DNA of 64,000 bases from the NCBI GenBank assembly GCA_910575565.1, contig CAJTFL010000002.1, forward strand, positions 322,204 to 386,203, given 5' to 3'. The position numbers and the translations under genes were made by a program. Origin of the DNA: Lachnospiraceae bacterium. GTDB taxonomy: Bacteria; Bacillota; Clostridia; Lachnospirales; Lachnospiraceae. The notes beneath the pieces are model-generated. The model was not told where the DNA came from, searched no databases, and saw only the letters and a list, made by a program, of their open reading frames with translations. Below are positions 34,851-43,587 of the stretch, one piece after another; within the stretch, counting starts at the first letter, position 1; each line of letters starts with the position of its first letter.

Positions 34851-35141
34851 ACATGGTATAATATGAACACTTGACGAGGTATTCCACGAGTCTAGTGAGA
34901 ATATATACCTGACCACTTAGCGAGGTCTTTTCGAGCTTAGTGGACATGGTGTAATATGAACACTTGACGAGGTATTCCACGAGTCTAGTGAGAATATATA
35001 CCTGACCACTTAGCGAGGTCTTTTCGAGCTTAGTGGACATGGTGTAATATGAACACTTGACGAGGTATTCCACGAGTCTAGTGAGAATATATACCTGACC
35101 ACTTAGCGAGGTCTTTTCGAGCTTAGTGGACATGGTGTAAT
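34851..35141 (+). repeat. Three tandem 93-bp units with paired hairpins in NAPRTase leader
   Basis: Units begin ACATGGT at 34851, 34944 and 35037, and a partial fourth begins at 35130. Later units differ from the first at one base near the start. Each unit holds two hairpins of one design: CACT-T-GAC-GAGG...CGA-GTC-T-AGTG and CCACT-T-AGC-GAGG...CGA-GCT-T-AGTGG. The inner helix differs between the two (GAC/GTC versus AGC/GCT) yet stays paired, and both keep a U-U mismatch and the GAGG/CGA loop. The block is inside the transcript of the nicotinate phosphoribosyltransferase gene. No known riboswitch class matches. Confidence 0.8.
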
Positions 35142-35175
35142 CTTGAAAAAACCAAGGATGTAAGGAGAAACCGCC

Positions 35176-36639
35176 ATGAGCCAGAGAAACTTAACGCTGT
35201 TAACCGATTTTTACGAACTTACAATGATGCAGGGATATTTTAAAGAAGAGCACGCCAATGAAACGGTGGTTTTTGACGTATTCTACCGGACCAATCCCTT
35301 CGGCAACGGCTTTGCCATCTGTGCCGGTTTGGATCAAGTCATTGAATACATTAATAACCTGCATTTCGACCAGGAGGATGTGGACTACCTCCGCTCCACC
35401 GGAATGTTCGAGGAAGATTTCCTGGAATACCTGCACCATTTTCGGTTTTCCGGCGACATTTACGCCATCCCGGAGGGAACCGTGGTCTTTCCCAGGGAGC
35501 CGCTGGTAAAGGTAATTGCCCCCATTATGGAAGCCCAGCTGGTGGAAACGGCCTTGCTGAATATCATTAACCATCAAAGCCTGATCGCCACCAAAACCTG
35601 CCGTGTGGTTTACGCCGCCCAGGGAGACGGGATCATGGAGTTTGGCCTCCGCCGCGCCCAGGGGCCGGATGCCGGAATCTACGGGGCCAGAGCCGCCATG
35701 ATCGCCGGGTGCATCGGCACATCCAATGTGCTGACCGGGCAGATGTTTGACGTTCCGGTAAAGGGAACCCACGCCCACAGCTGGATCATGAGCTTCCCCG
35801 ACGAATTAACCGCATTCCGCACCTACGCCAAAATGTACCCCACTGCCTGCATCCTGCTGGTGGACACTTACGATACCCTAAATTCCGGCGTCCCCCATGC
35901 CATCCAGGTATTTAAGGAAATGAGGGAGGCGGGGATTCCTTTAACCTTTTACGGCATCCGCTTAGACAGCGGCGACTTAGCCTATCTTTCCAAGCAGGCC
36001 AAGCAGATGCTGGATGACGCCGGATTTTCCGACGCGGTCATTTCCGCATCCAATGATCTGGACGAATTCCTGATCAACAGCTTAAAGGATCAGGGAGCCG
36101 CCATCAATTCCTGGGGCGTAGGAACGAACTTAATTACGGCAAAGGACTGCCCGTCCTTCGGCGGCGTTTACAAGCTGGCGGCCATCCAGGACAAAGCCAG
36201 CGGGAAATTCATCCCCAAAATCAAGCTGTCGGAAAACGCGGAAAAGATCACCAACCCGGGAAATAAAACCATACAGCGGATTTACAGCCGTGATACGGGA
36301 AAGATTATCGCCGATTTAATCTGCCTGGCGGATGAAACCTTTGACGATTCAAATTCCCTGCTGCTGTTTGACCCTGTCCAGACCTGGAAGAAAACCCACT
36401 TAGCCCCCAGGAGCTATACCATGCGGGAGCTGCTGGTTCCTGTATTTAAGGAAGGCCGCCAGGTATACCAGTCCCCAAAGGTGATGGATATCCAAAAATA
36501 CTGCAAGGAAGAATTAACTACCCTTTGGGAGGAATCGCGGCGGCTGGTAAACCCGCACAAGGTCCATGTAGATCTGTCCAACCAGCTTTGGCATATGAAA
36601 AATAAGCTTTTGGATTCTTATAATTACAGCAGCAAATAA
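35176..36639 (+). CDS. pncB: Nicotinate phosphoribosyltransferase
   Basis: NAD salvage enzyme joining nicotinate and PRPP to give nicotinate mononucleotide. The 487-residue protein shows LLTDFYELTMMQGYF at the N-terminus, EFGLRRAQG, the histidine-containing VKGTHAHSWIMSF segment (phosphorylatable His region) and YGIRLDSGDLAYLS with the phosphate site. AAGGAG lies before the ATG. The long structured leader suggests control by NAD metabolism or by some trans factor. Confidence 0.93.
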   Translation: MSQRNLTLLTDFYELTMMQGYFKEEHANETVVFDVFYRTNPFGNGFAICAGLDQVIEYINNLHFDQEDVDYLRSTGMFEEDFLEYLHHFRFSGDIYAIPEGTVVFPREPLVKVIAPIMEAQLVETALLNIINHQSLIATKTCRVVYAAQGDGIMEFGLRRAQGPDAGIYGARAAMIAGCIGTSNVLTGQMFDVPVKGTHAHSWIMSFPDELTAFRTYAKMYPTACILLVDTYDTLNSGVPHAIQVFKEMREAGIPLTFYGIRLDSGDLAYLSKQAKQMLDDAGFSDAVISASNDLDEFLINSLKDQGAAINSWGVGTNLITAKDCPSFGGVYKLAAIQDKASGKFIPKIKLSENAEKITNPGNKTIQRIYSRDTGKIIADLICLADETFDDSNSLLLFDPVQTWKKTHLAPRSYTMRELLVPVFKEGRQVYQSPKVMDIQKYCKEELTTLWEESRRLVNPHKVHVDLSNQLWHMKNKLLDSYNYSSK

Positions 36640-36701
36640 GCGGCAAATAGGCGGCGCAGCATCCGCCAAGTGCCTGTGCCAAAGGGATATCTGCCAAACG
36701 C

Positions 36702-37436
36702 TCATACTGGCTCGGCACTTGCCAAATCTTCGCATAGGCGCGGCATTTGCCCACAACTTAAAAAAATAAAACAAGAGCGGCACAAAATCCTGCATTCCCA
36801 AAACAGCTGGCAGCATCTTTTCACTATCCAATCCATGCCATCTCTTGCGGAATCGGGCCTTTTGCGACCGCTCCTATATTCCTTTTTAAGCCTTAATCGG
36901 CAGGCAGCCTGCCCTGACCATTCCTCTTCCATCCTAACCAGCTGCACTCCAGGCTTAACCCGCCTTGCCGTCGGAATTGTTTCAGAAGGCAAAAACCGTA
37001 CCCGTTCAAACGTTGTATACATTCGCGTTTCCGAAATCTTTAATTCCAGCATTCCTGCAACTGCATGAGACAAAAGATAACTGGCCCGAAATTTTCCTTT
37101 AATTTCATGCCATTTTTTGGTTCCCACACTGCTTTTCATTTCAATCAGGTACAGCTTCCATATATCATCCCCTTGATGTACAAAGATAATATGATCCACC
37201 CTTTTATTCATGGACTTCCCTTGATCATTTTGGAAAAATTGAAGCTCCGTATTTTTCTTGTCCACATTTGAAATGCACAAATTATCCGATAAAGCCAGCC
37301 GTACCTTCAATTCACTTTTTCCGCTTTCCTCGGATTCAATTAAAACTATTTCCTGATTTTCTTCGGTAATAAATCCTGGCTTCATCAGCTCATGGATAAT
37401 AAACCTTCGCCTGTTTTTTTCCATATTTTGCACCAT
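36702..37436 (-). CDS. Putative PD-(D/E)XK nuclease-like protein, C-terminus altered
   Basis: No named family recognised. The core KRVDHIIFVHQG followed by KLYLIEMKSSVG gives a D...E-x-K pattern preceded by beta strands, typical of PD-(D/E)XK nucleases. KFRASYLLSHAVAGMLEL forms a helix after it. The last 60 or so residues (Arg/Cys-rich) are encoded by dispersed repeat B and read unlike protein, so the natural end was probably near residue 185. The frame is monocistronic, with poor ribosome sites at both candidate starts. Confidence 0.5.
   Translation of the reverse strand: MVQNMEKNRRRFIIHELMKPGFITEENQEIVLIESEESGKSELKVRLALSDNLCISNVDKKNTELQFFQNDQGKSMNKRVDHIIFVHQGDDIWKLYLIEMKSSVGTKKWHEIKGKFRASYLLSHAVAGMLELKISETRMYTTFERVRFLPSETIPTARRVKPGVQLVRMEEEWSGQAACRLRLKKEYRSGRKRPDSARDGMDWIVKRCCQLFWECRILCRSCFIFLSCGQMPRLCEDLASAEPV
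36761..36875. repeat. Dispersed repeat B, copy 1
   Basis: 115 bp matching 43461-43575 without gaps at about 86 percent identity (16 differences counted by eye). It overlaps the 3' end of 36702-37436 and lies between convergent genes. Confidence 0.85.
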
Positions 37437-37561
37437 GCCTCAAAAGGATTTTCCCTCTTTATCTGCTGTGATAAGTATGCTATACTTTATTGCAGATATC
37501 AGCATCAGACAACAGGATTCTCCTTGTTCATATCTGCAAATTAAATGGAGGATGAAACCAG

Positions 37562-38464
37562 GTGGAAATAAAAATCAATGATTACTATGAGCCAGAACAC
37601 TTCCGGGCATTAAATGAAGATAATTATAACCTCTCCCGTTCCTGTGAGTATGACAAAAATGAAATGCACCATATCCATGAAGCCTGCGAATTCCTCTTGA
37701 TTGAAGAGGGCGCGGCGGATTATTACGTGGCCGGACAGAAATATTACGTGGAGCCGGGGGATATCTTAATCATTGGCTCCAGGATGCACCATCTGCGCAG
37801 GCTGGATAAGCTTCCTTTCCTGCGCTATGGCTTCAGCATTAAGCCGTCCTATTACCGCAGCCTGAATTTAGGCCAGGATATGGAAAAAGTTTTCCAAACA
37901 CCGTCACCAAACGATTACGAAATGAATTTTAAAAACGCAGACCCAAAAATATTCCAGGAAATTATCCATCTGATCCAGTACCTGTATCATGAAGGAAACG
38001 GAGATAAGCCCTTTAATTCTCTCCTTGAGCGGAGCATTATCACCGAAATTGCCGTGCTCCTATACCGCCAATCTGGGATGAAGCAAAAGGAAACACCTAT
38101 GTCGCCTATGTACATCCGAATGTGTGAAATCAAAGAATATATTGATTCCAACTTCCGTGATCCCTTGGACTTAAATGTACTGAGCCAGCAGTTTTACCTT
38201 CATCCTGTCACCATCAGCAAGGAATTCAATAAATGTTTTGGCCGCTCTTTATCCAAGTACATCAATAACGTCCGGATTTGTGAGGGGGCGCGGCTTTTGG
38301 AAACCACCCAGGACAGCATTACGGTTATCGCCCAAAAATGCGGTTATGACAATATTAACACTTTCCTGCGGCAATTTAAAACCATCATGGAAACCTCACC
38401 CTTGCAGTACCGGAAAAGCATCCGGCAATTGTTTGCCCAAAACCGGCATATCCCAAATGCTTAA
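37562..38464 (+). CDS. AraC-family transcriptional regulator
   Basis: A 300-residue regulator with an N-terminal cupin-like sugar-sensing domain (HEACEFLLIEEGAADYYV, VEPGDILIIG) and C-terminal AraC helix-turn-helix pair (LNVLSQQFYLHPVTISKEFNK, then ITVIAQKCGYDNINTFLRQFK). The GTG start has GGAGG ten bases upstream. It precedes the ABC/ManD locus at 38758-43364 in the same direction and is separated from it by a terminator, which fits a local activator responding to the transported substrate. Confidence 0.88.
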   Translation: MEIKINDYYEPEHFRALNEDNYNLSRSCEYDKNEMHHIHEACEFLLIEEGAADYYVAGQKYYVEPGDILIIGSRMHHLRRLDKLPFLRYGFSIKPSYYRSLNLGQDMEKVFQTPSPNDYEMNFKNADPKIFQEIIHLIQYLYHEGNGDKPFNSLLERSIITEIAVLLYRQSGMKQKETPMSPMYIRMCEIKEYIDSNFRDPLDLNVLSQQFYLHPVTISKEFNKCFGRSLSKYINNVRICEGARLLETTQDSITVIAQKCGYDNINTFLRQFKTIMETSPLQYRKSIRQLFAQNRHIPNA

Positions 38465-38500
38465 GCCTCCCAGACGGCAAAGCCTTATCCTTAAACCAGC

Positions 38501-38544
38501 GGTGCTAAAAACTATTGCCCCAAAGCGGCAATGTTTTTAGCACC
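38501..38544 (+). terminator. Terminator after araC-family gene
   Basis: GGTGCTAAAAAC and GTTTTTAGCACC form a long stem with an inner ATTGCC/GGCAAT helix. Confidence 0.8.
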
Positions 38545-38757
38545 GATTCTTTTATCCAATTCTCCACATAACCACAATAATATTCCACTTTTTTCCATCA
38601 TTCACACTGCAAACTGACTAAAAAATGATGATAATCGGCAAAAACTTATACAGCATGGCCAAATGGGCTGTGTTATGATTAATGGCATAAAAGCCACTGG
38701 CCAGTGCGCATGGGCTCTTTCAGATCCGAAAGCCCCAACAAAAAGGAGGAAAAATTA

Positions 38758-40143
38758 ATGAAAAAGAAGATACCTGCAATCATGTTTTCCGTTGCTCTTA
38801 TGGCCCAGGCACTGACCGGCTGCGGCGGTGCGGCAGACGAAACAACCCCTGCTCCCACAGACACTGCACCGGCAAAGGCAGAAAGCGCCCAGGAGGAAAA
38901 ATCCGCCCCAGAAAGCGCAGGCAGTTCGGCCGGGGATGTTTCCCTCACCGTATTATGCGGCTATGCCGGGGAAGATCCTCATGGAAAATATGTATACCAG
39001 TATGCTGATGCCTATATGGAAGAACATCCAAACGTAAAAATTGAGGTCCAGGCGATCAGCACCAACGATATTTACACGAAATTATCAGCCATGGCCACAA
39101 CCCCCGATGATCTGCCGGAAGTGTTCTTCACCTCCGCCGATGCAGTGGCAACCCTTCATGACCTTGGCCTTACCCAGGATTTATCCGGCCTTCTCCCGGA
39201 TGAGCTTAAGGCGGAATTTGCAAACGGAGTAATCGATTCCTGTATGCTGGGCGATGAAATCTCCTACTTCCCAATAGCCCTTCAGCCGCAAGCCATTATT
39301 TACCGAAAAGATCGTTTTGATGAAGCAGGGCTTTCCATCCCAAAAACCTGGGATGAATTTGCAGAATGTGCCAAAGCCCTGACCAAAGATACCGACGGCG
39401 ACGGACAAAACGATGAATGGGGCTTCGGCATGGTAGGCTCAAACAATTCTTCCGGCCAAAGCCGCTTTATGTCCTACTTGTGGGCAAATGGAATAGATTG
39501 CGTCAAGGAAGACGGCGGCCAATGGGTTTCTGACCTTACAGCCGATAACGAAACCTTAAAGACGGCCTTTGCCCGCTGGACAGACATGAATGCCGAAGGA
39601 ATCGTGCCTATCGGCATTACGGAAGTGGATTACCCTACTGCCGCAAATTACTTTGCCATGGGCTATACCAATATGTTCATGACCGGCTCAAACGCATTAG
39701 GCGTTGCCTACTCCAACAACCCGGATTTAAAAGGAAAACTTGGCTCCTTTAAACTCCCCGGCGATTACCCCGGAACCATGCTGGGCACAGAAGGCTATGC
39801 TGTCAGCTCCTACGCGGACGACGGGGAAAAAGCCGCCGCTGTTGATTTCCTGCGGTTCTTTGTGGAAAATGACAAAGATATGGGCTTTTGGCAAAGCAGC
39901 GGCAAAATCCCCGCTACCACAGAAGGCCAGAAAGCAGAATATATCACCGGCGATGATTACGCAGGCTATTTGGCTCAAATCGCAGACGGCTGCCGCCCCA
40001 CGGTAGCTTTTGCAGGGGTAAGCGGATTAAAAAGCGCCTTAGGCGATGCATACGCTTCCGTATTCTCCGGCGAACAGTCCAATGATGCCGCCATCCAAAA
40101 GCTGGAATCCGTAGTTTCTGAACTTATGGAAGATTATAACTAA
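38758..40143 (+). CDS. ABC transporter sugar-binding lipoprotein
   Basis: Family 1 solute-binding protein of about 461 residues. The signal peptide ends in lipobox LTGC, followed by a Thr/Pro/Ala/Glu linker and mature domain SLTVLCGYAGEDPHGKYVYQ. AAAGGAGG precedes the chosen ATG at 38758; the longer frame begins without a ribosome site. It is the first gene of an operon with two permeases and a ManD-family dehydratase, so the ligand may be a uronate or aldonate. No ATPase gene is present, which is usual when a shared MsmX-type ATPase is used. Confidence 0.88.
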   Translation: MKKKIPAIMFSVALMAQALTGCGGAADETTPAPTDTAPAKAESAQEEKSAPESAGSSAGDVSLTVLCGYAGEDPHGKYVYQYADAYMEEHPNVKIEVQAISTNDIYTKLSAMATTPDDLPEVFFTSADAVATLHDLGLTQDLSGLLPDELKAEFANGVIDSCMLGDEISYFPIALQPQAIIYRKDRFDEAGLSIPKTWDEFAECAKALTKDTDGDGQNDEWGFGMVGSNNSSGQSRFMSYLWANGIDCVKEDGGQWVSDLTADNETLKTAFARWTDMNAEGIVPIGITEVDYPTAANYFAMGYTNMFMTGSNALGVAYSNNPDLKGKLGSFKLPGDYPGTMLGTEGYAVSSYADDGEKAAAVDFLRFFVENDKDMGFWQSSGKIPATTEGQKAEYITGDDYAGYLAQIADGCRPTVAFAGVSGLKSALGDAYASVFSGEQSNDAAIQKLESVVSELMEDYN

Positions 40144-40237
40144 ACGCAACAGTTCAGACGGGCAAGAAGATGCACGTCTAAAAACCCAGCCGTTGCGCGT
40201 CTGCCGCGCTGCGCGCTCACTATTTTTTCATTGCCAC

Positions 40238-40287
40238 GCCAGATGGAACCAAATGCCTGCTGTGCAGGCGCTTGGTTTCCTGTTGGC
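40238..40287 (+). other. Large hairpin between binding protein and permease genes
   Basis: GCCAGATGGAACCAAATGCCTGC pairs imperfectly with GCAGGCGCTTGGTTTCCTGTTGGC. Such stems commonly protect the upstream message and lower permease expression. Confidence 0.55.
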
Positions 40288-40319
40288 ATGGGCATACGAA
40301 AAGAAGAAAGGATAGCTTG

Positions 40320-41213
40320 GTGCAAACTATGAGGAAAAAGAGTGTTAAAAAATTTAAGTACCAATATGACGGGTACTATTTTTCCTTCCCGATTGTATTT
40401 ATGCTGGCGGCATTGATCATCTATCCCATGCTTTACGGGTTTTACATCAGCTTTTTTAATACGAACTTAGTGACAAGGTGGAAATTCGTAGGGCTGCGGT
40501 ATTATTTAGACGCATTTACTGAAACCGCATTTTACCAGTCTGTCATCCTCACCCTGGGATTCATGATCTTGGTGGTGGCAGGCCATTTCCTGCTGGGGTT
40601 TATCCTGGCAAGCCTGCTGAATAAAGAATTTAAAGGAAGAACCGTTTTCCGGGTAATCTTCATGCTCCCCTGGTTTTTCCCCGAAGCCGTGGTTGCCCTG
40701 CTGTTCACCTGGATCATGAACCCTATGTATGGAATCTTAAACAGTATTTTGCGGAACCTGGGAATCATTAGCTCGAATATATCCTGGCTGGGGAATAAAA
40801 GCCTGGCTTTTCCCTCGGTAGTCTTTGTATGTATCTGGAAAGGCTTTCCTCTGGTAATGACCATGATCCTGGCCGGCCTCCAGAGCATTTCCAAAGACTA
40901 CTATGAAGCGGCTGAATTGGACGGCGCAAATAAATGGAATCAATTCCGCTACATTACCCTCCCTTCCTTAAAAACCATTTTAACCACCGTCCTGATCCTG
41001 GACTGTGTATGGTGGTTTAAGCAGTATACCCTGGTATACACCATGACCGCCGGAGGACCCGGCACGGCCACAAGCTTAATCAGCCTAAGCATCTACGGAA
41101 CGGCTTTCAATGATTTGCGCTTTGGCAAAGCTGCCGCTTGGGGAATTATCGTGTTTGTAATCTGTTACTTAATTAATTTGGTAAGTAAGGTGGTGCTAAA
41201 CGAAGATGAGTAA
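40320..41213 (+). CDS. ABC sugar permease, MalF-like
   Basis: Inner-membrane subunit with six predicted helices, beginning SFPIVFMLAALIIYPMLYGF. The EAA loop is YYEAAELDGANKWNQFRYITLP, a complete contact motif for the ATPase, and TAGGPGTATSLISL follows. The GTG at 40320 fits AAAGGA with seven-base spacing; an ATG three codons later at 40329 is the alternative. It overlaps the next permease gene by eight bases. Confidence 0.88.
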   Translation: MQTMRKKSVKKFKYQYDGYYFSFPIVFMLAALIIYPMLYGFYISFFNTNLVTRWKFVGLRYYLDAFTETAFYQSVILTLGFMILVVAGHFLLGFILASLLNKEFKGRTVFRVIFMLPWFFPEAVVALLFTWIMNPMYGILNSILRNLGIISSNISWLGNKSLAFPSVVFVCIWKGFPLVMTMILAGLQSISKDYYEAAELDGANKWNQFRYITLPSLKTILTTVLILDCVWWFKQYTLVYTMTAGGPGTATSLISLSIYGTAFNDLRFGKAAAWGIIVFVICYLINLVSKVVLNEDE

Positions 41214-42045
41214 GTCAAAAAACCAAAAAACAGAATTGATTGCTACTTATGTAATCCTGACCATACTGGCTCTATTTATCATTGTCCCTATCCTGTGGAT
41301 GGTCTCCACCGCATTTAAGACGGAAGCCCAAACCTATTACCCCAATCCCAGATGGATCCCGGATCCTTTTTCTGTAGAATCCTTCCGGAAATTTTTCAGC
41401 ACTTACAATTTTGGCACGATGACCATAAACAGCCTGATTACCTGCCTGTCCTCCATGGTCATCTGCGTAGCCTGTGCCTGCCTGGCCGGGTATGGCGTAA
41501 CCCGTTTCCAGTTTAAAGGGAAAAAGCAGCTGATGAGCTTTTTGCTGATTACCCAGATGTTCCCCAGTGTTATGCTGGTTGTGCCTTTTTACGCCGTGCT
41601 GTCAAACTATCACTTGACCAACACTCTTTTAGGGTTAATCGTGGTATATGCCGCTACCAATGTGGCATTCAGCACCTGGATGCTGGTATCTTATTTTAAA
41701 ACCGTGCCTATCGAACTGGATGAAGCGGCTCGGGTAGATGGAGCCTCCAGCTTCCGCATTTTCTGGAGCATCATCCTTCCTTTAATCGGGCCGGGCATCG
41801 CTGCCGTAGCAATGTTCGTCCTGTTTAACGGCTGGAATGAATATATGTATTCCTCCGTGCTGGTATCCAAAGACTCCTTAAAGACACTAACCGTAGGGAT
41901 TATCGCCTTGAACTCCCAGTACCAGATCAAATGGAATGACTTAATGGCGGCTTCCACCATTTCCAGCCTTCCCCTGGTAATCCTGTTTGTTTGCTTCCAA
42001 AAATACTTTATTGCCGGAATGACTGGCGGGGCGGTAAAAAGTTAA
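41206..42045 (+). CDS. ABC sugar permease, MalG-like
   Basis: Second channel subunit, 279 residues, six helices, starting ATYVILTILALFIIVPILWM. The EAA loop is ELDEAARVDGASSFRIFWSIIL. It overlaps the previous gene, so translation is coupled. Both permeases are intact, unlike those at 8992-10896. Confidence 0.9.
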   Translation: MSKSKNQKTELIATYVILTILALFIIVPILWMVSTAFKTEAQTYYPNPRWIPDPFSVESFRKFFSTYNFGTMTINSLITCLSSMVICVACACLAGYGVTRFQFKGKKQLMSFLLITQMFPSVMLVVPFYAVLSNYHLTNTLLGLIVVYAATNVAFSTWMLVSYFKTVPIELDEAARVDGASSFRIFWSIILPLIGPGIAAVAMFVLFNGWNEYMYSSVLVSKDSLKTLTVGIIALNSQYQIKWNDLMAASTISSLPLVILFVCFQKYFIAGMTGGAVKS

Positions 42046-42149
42046 TTTGCCTTCACCGGCAAATTCCTTATCAGCCATATTTGCGGAAAGCCAAAACGGT
42101 TTTCCATAGTCCAGTTTATGGCGTATGAAACTTGAAAAGAGGAGACAAA

Positions 42150-43364
42150 ATGAATGATATTCAAATCCGTGATGTAAAAGTTTTTGTTACAGCTCCCAGG
42201 AAGATTAACCTGGTCGTCGTTAAAATAGAAACTTCCGAGCCAGAGCTATACGGCTACGGATGCGCCACCTTCACCTGGCGGCACAAAGCAGTAGTAACCG
42301 CAATCACCGAATACCTGGCTCCCATGCTTAAGGGAAAACCTGCAGACGATATTGAAGGCTTATGGCAGATGATGATGGGAAGCTCTTACTGGAGAAACGG
42401 CCCCGTGCTGAACAATGCCATATCCGGCGTAGATGAGGCTCTGTGGGACATTAAAGGAAAACGGGCCAGGCTCCCTCTCTACAGCCTGTTTGGCGGAAAA
42501 TGCCGGGAAGGGATTGCCGTCTACCGCCACGCAGACGGCAGCTCTGTGGAAGAGGTGGAAGAATCTATCCAATGCTATATGGAAAAAGGCTATCGCTATA
42601 TCCGCTGCCACATGGGAACCTACGGCGGCAATTTCAACGGGAAATGCCAAACCTTTGCCAAGCCGGATCAGGCTCCTGATGGGGCTTACTTCCACCCCAG
42701 GCTTTATATGGAAAGCGTCTACCGGCTTTTTGACCGGGTTCGCCAGGATATCGGATGGGATGTGGAACTGATGCATGACGTACACGAACGCCTTTCCCCG
42801 GCGCAGGTACTGGAGTTTGCCAAAACACTGGAGCCTTACAAACTATTTTTCCTGGAAGACTGCCTGCCGCCAGAACATATGGAATTCTTCAAAACCTTGC
42901 GTAACCATACCGTCATCCCCTTAGCCATGGGCGAGCTGTTTACCAACCCGTTAGAGTGGAAGCCCTTGGTGCAAAACCAGTGGATTGACTTTATCCGCGT
43001 ACATTTAAGCGATATCGGCGGCCTTACCCCAGCCAGGAAGCTGGCTCATTTCTGTGAAATGTATCATGTAAAAACCGCCTGGCACGGCCCCAATGACTTA
43101 TCCCCTATAGGCATGGCTGCCCAGATGCACCTGGATTTAAACAGCCACAATTTCGGGATCCAGGAATTTTCCGGATTCTCTGAGGAAGAGCAGGAGGTAT
43201 TCCCAGGCTGCCCGGTTATCCGCAACGGTTACGCCTATGTAAACCATGCCCCTGGCATTGGAGTAGGGTTTAATGAAGAGAAAGCAAAAGCTTATCCCCC
43301 TGTGGAAATGGATCATAGCTGGCTGTTTTCCCGGCTTCCGGACGGCACGCCGGTAAGGCCATAA
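42150..43364 (+). CDS. ManD/RspA-family dehydratase (enolase superfamily)
   Basis: Enolase-superfamily protein of 404 residues resembling D-mannonate dehydratases and RspA. Metal and catalytic positions are visible as MHDVHERL (D and H), FFLEDCLPPE (E), AMGELF (E) and AWHGPNDLSP (H). The C-terminus ends LPDGTPVRP as in the family. The substrate is probably a sugar acid such as D-mannonate or D-gluconate, but the family includes members of low activity, so specificity is open. GAGGAG is five bases before the ATG at 42150. It follows the ABC genes in one operon. Confidence 0.85.
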   Translation: MNDIQIRDVKVFVTAPRKINLVVVKIETSEPELYGYGCATFTWRHKAVVTAITEYLAPMLKGKPADDIEGLWQMMMGSSYWRNGPVLNNAISGVDEALWDIKGKRARLPLYSLFGGKCREGIAVYRHADGSSVEEVEESIQCYMEKGYRYIRCHMGTYGGNFNGKCQTFAKPDQAPDGAYFHPRLYMESVYRLFDRVRQDIGWDVELMHDVHERLSPAQVLEFAKTLEPYKLFFLEDCLPPEHMEFFKTLRNHTVIPLAMGELFTNPLEWKPLVQNQWIDFIRVHLSDIGGLTPARKLAHFCEMYHVKTAWHGPNDLSPIGMAAQMHLDLNSHNFGIQEFSGFSEEEQEVFPGCPVIRNGYAYVNHAPGIGVGFNEEKAKAYPPVEMDHSWLFSRLPDGTPVRP

Positions 43365-43460
43365 CGCCATTTTTTAGTGCCGGCAGCAAGCCATTAACCC
43401 TCGCACAAGCGCGGCACTTAGCAAACCCTTCAAATCGGCCCGGCACTTAGCACACAGCCC

Positions 43461-43575
43461 GAAAAATAAAACAGGAGCGGCACAAAATCCAACGTTTTGC
43501 AAACAGCTGGCAGCATCTTTTAACTATCCAATCCATGCCATCCCTTGCAGAACCAGGCCTTTTGTGACCGTTCCT
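43461..43575. repeat. Dispersed repeat B, copy 2
   Basis: 115 bp, about 86 percent identical to 36761-36875, again between convergent genes (ManD and VanX-like). Preceded by the CGGCACTTAGC palindrome family. Confidence 0.85.
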
Positions 43576-43587
43576 TTCCTAGATCCA

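Noticed and set aside
34851-35129. Guanidine-II (mini-ykkC) hairpin pair, because of two ACGA sequences
   Set aside because: The ACGA sequences are in stem-internal positions, not in hairpin loops, and the second hairpin lacks them.
34687-35133. Minus-strand open frame encoding a 31-residue peptide repeated three times
   Set aside because: It is open only because the 93-bp unit is a multiple of three. It has no ribosome site and the DNA is explained as a structured plus-strand leader.
34851-35141. Possible CRISPR array
   Set aside because: Units are contiguous with no unique spacers.
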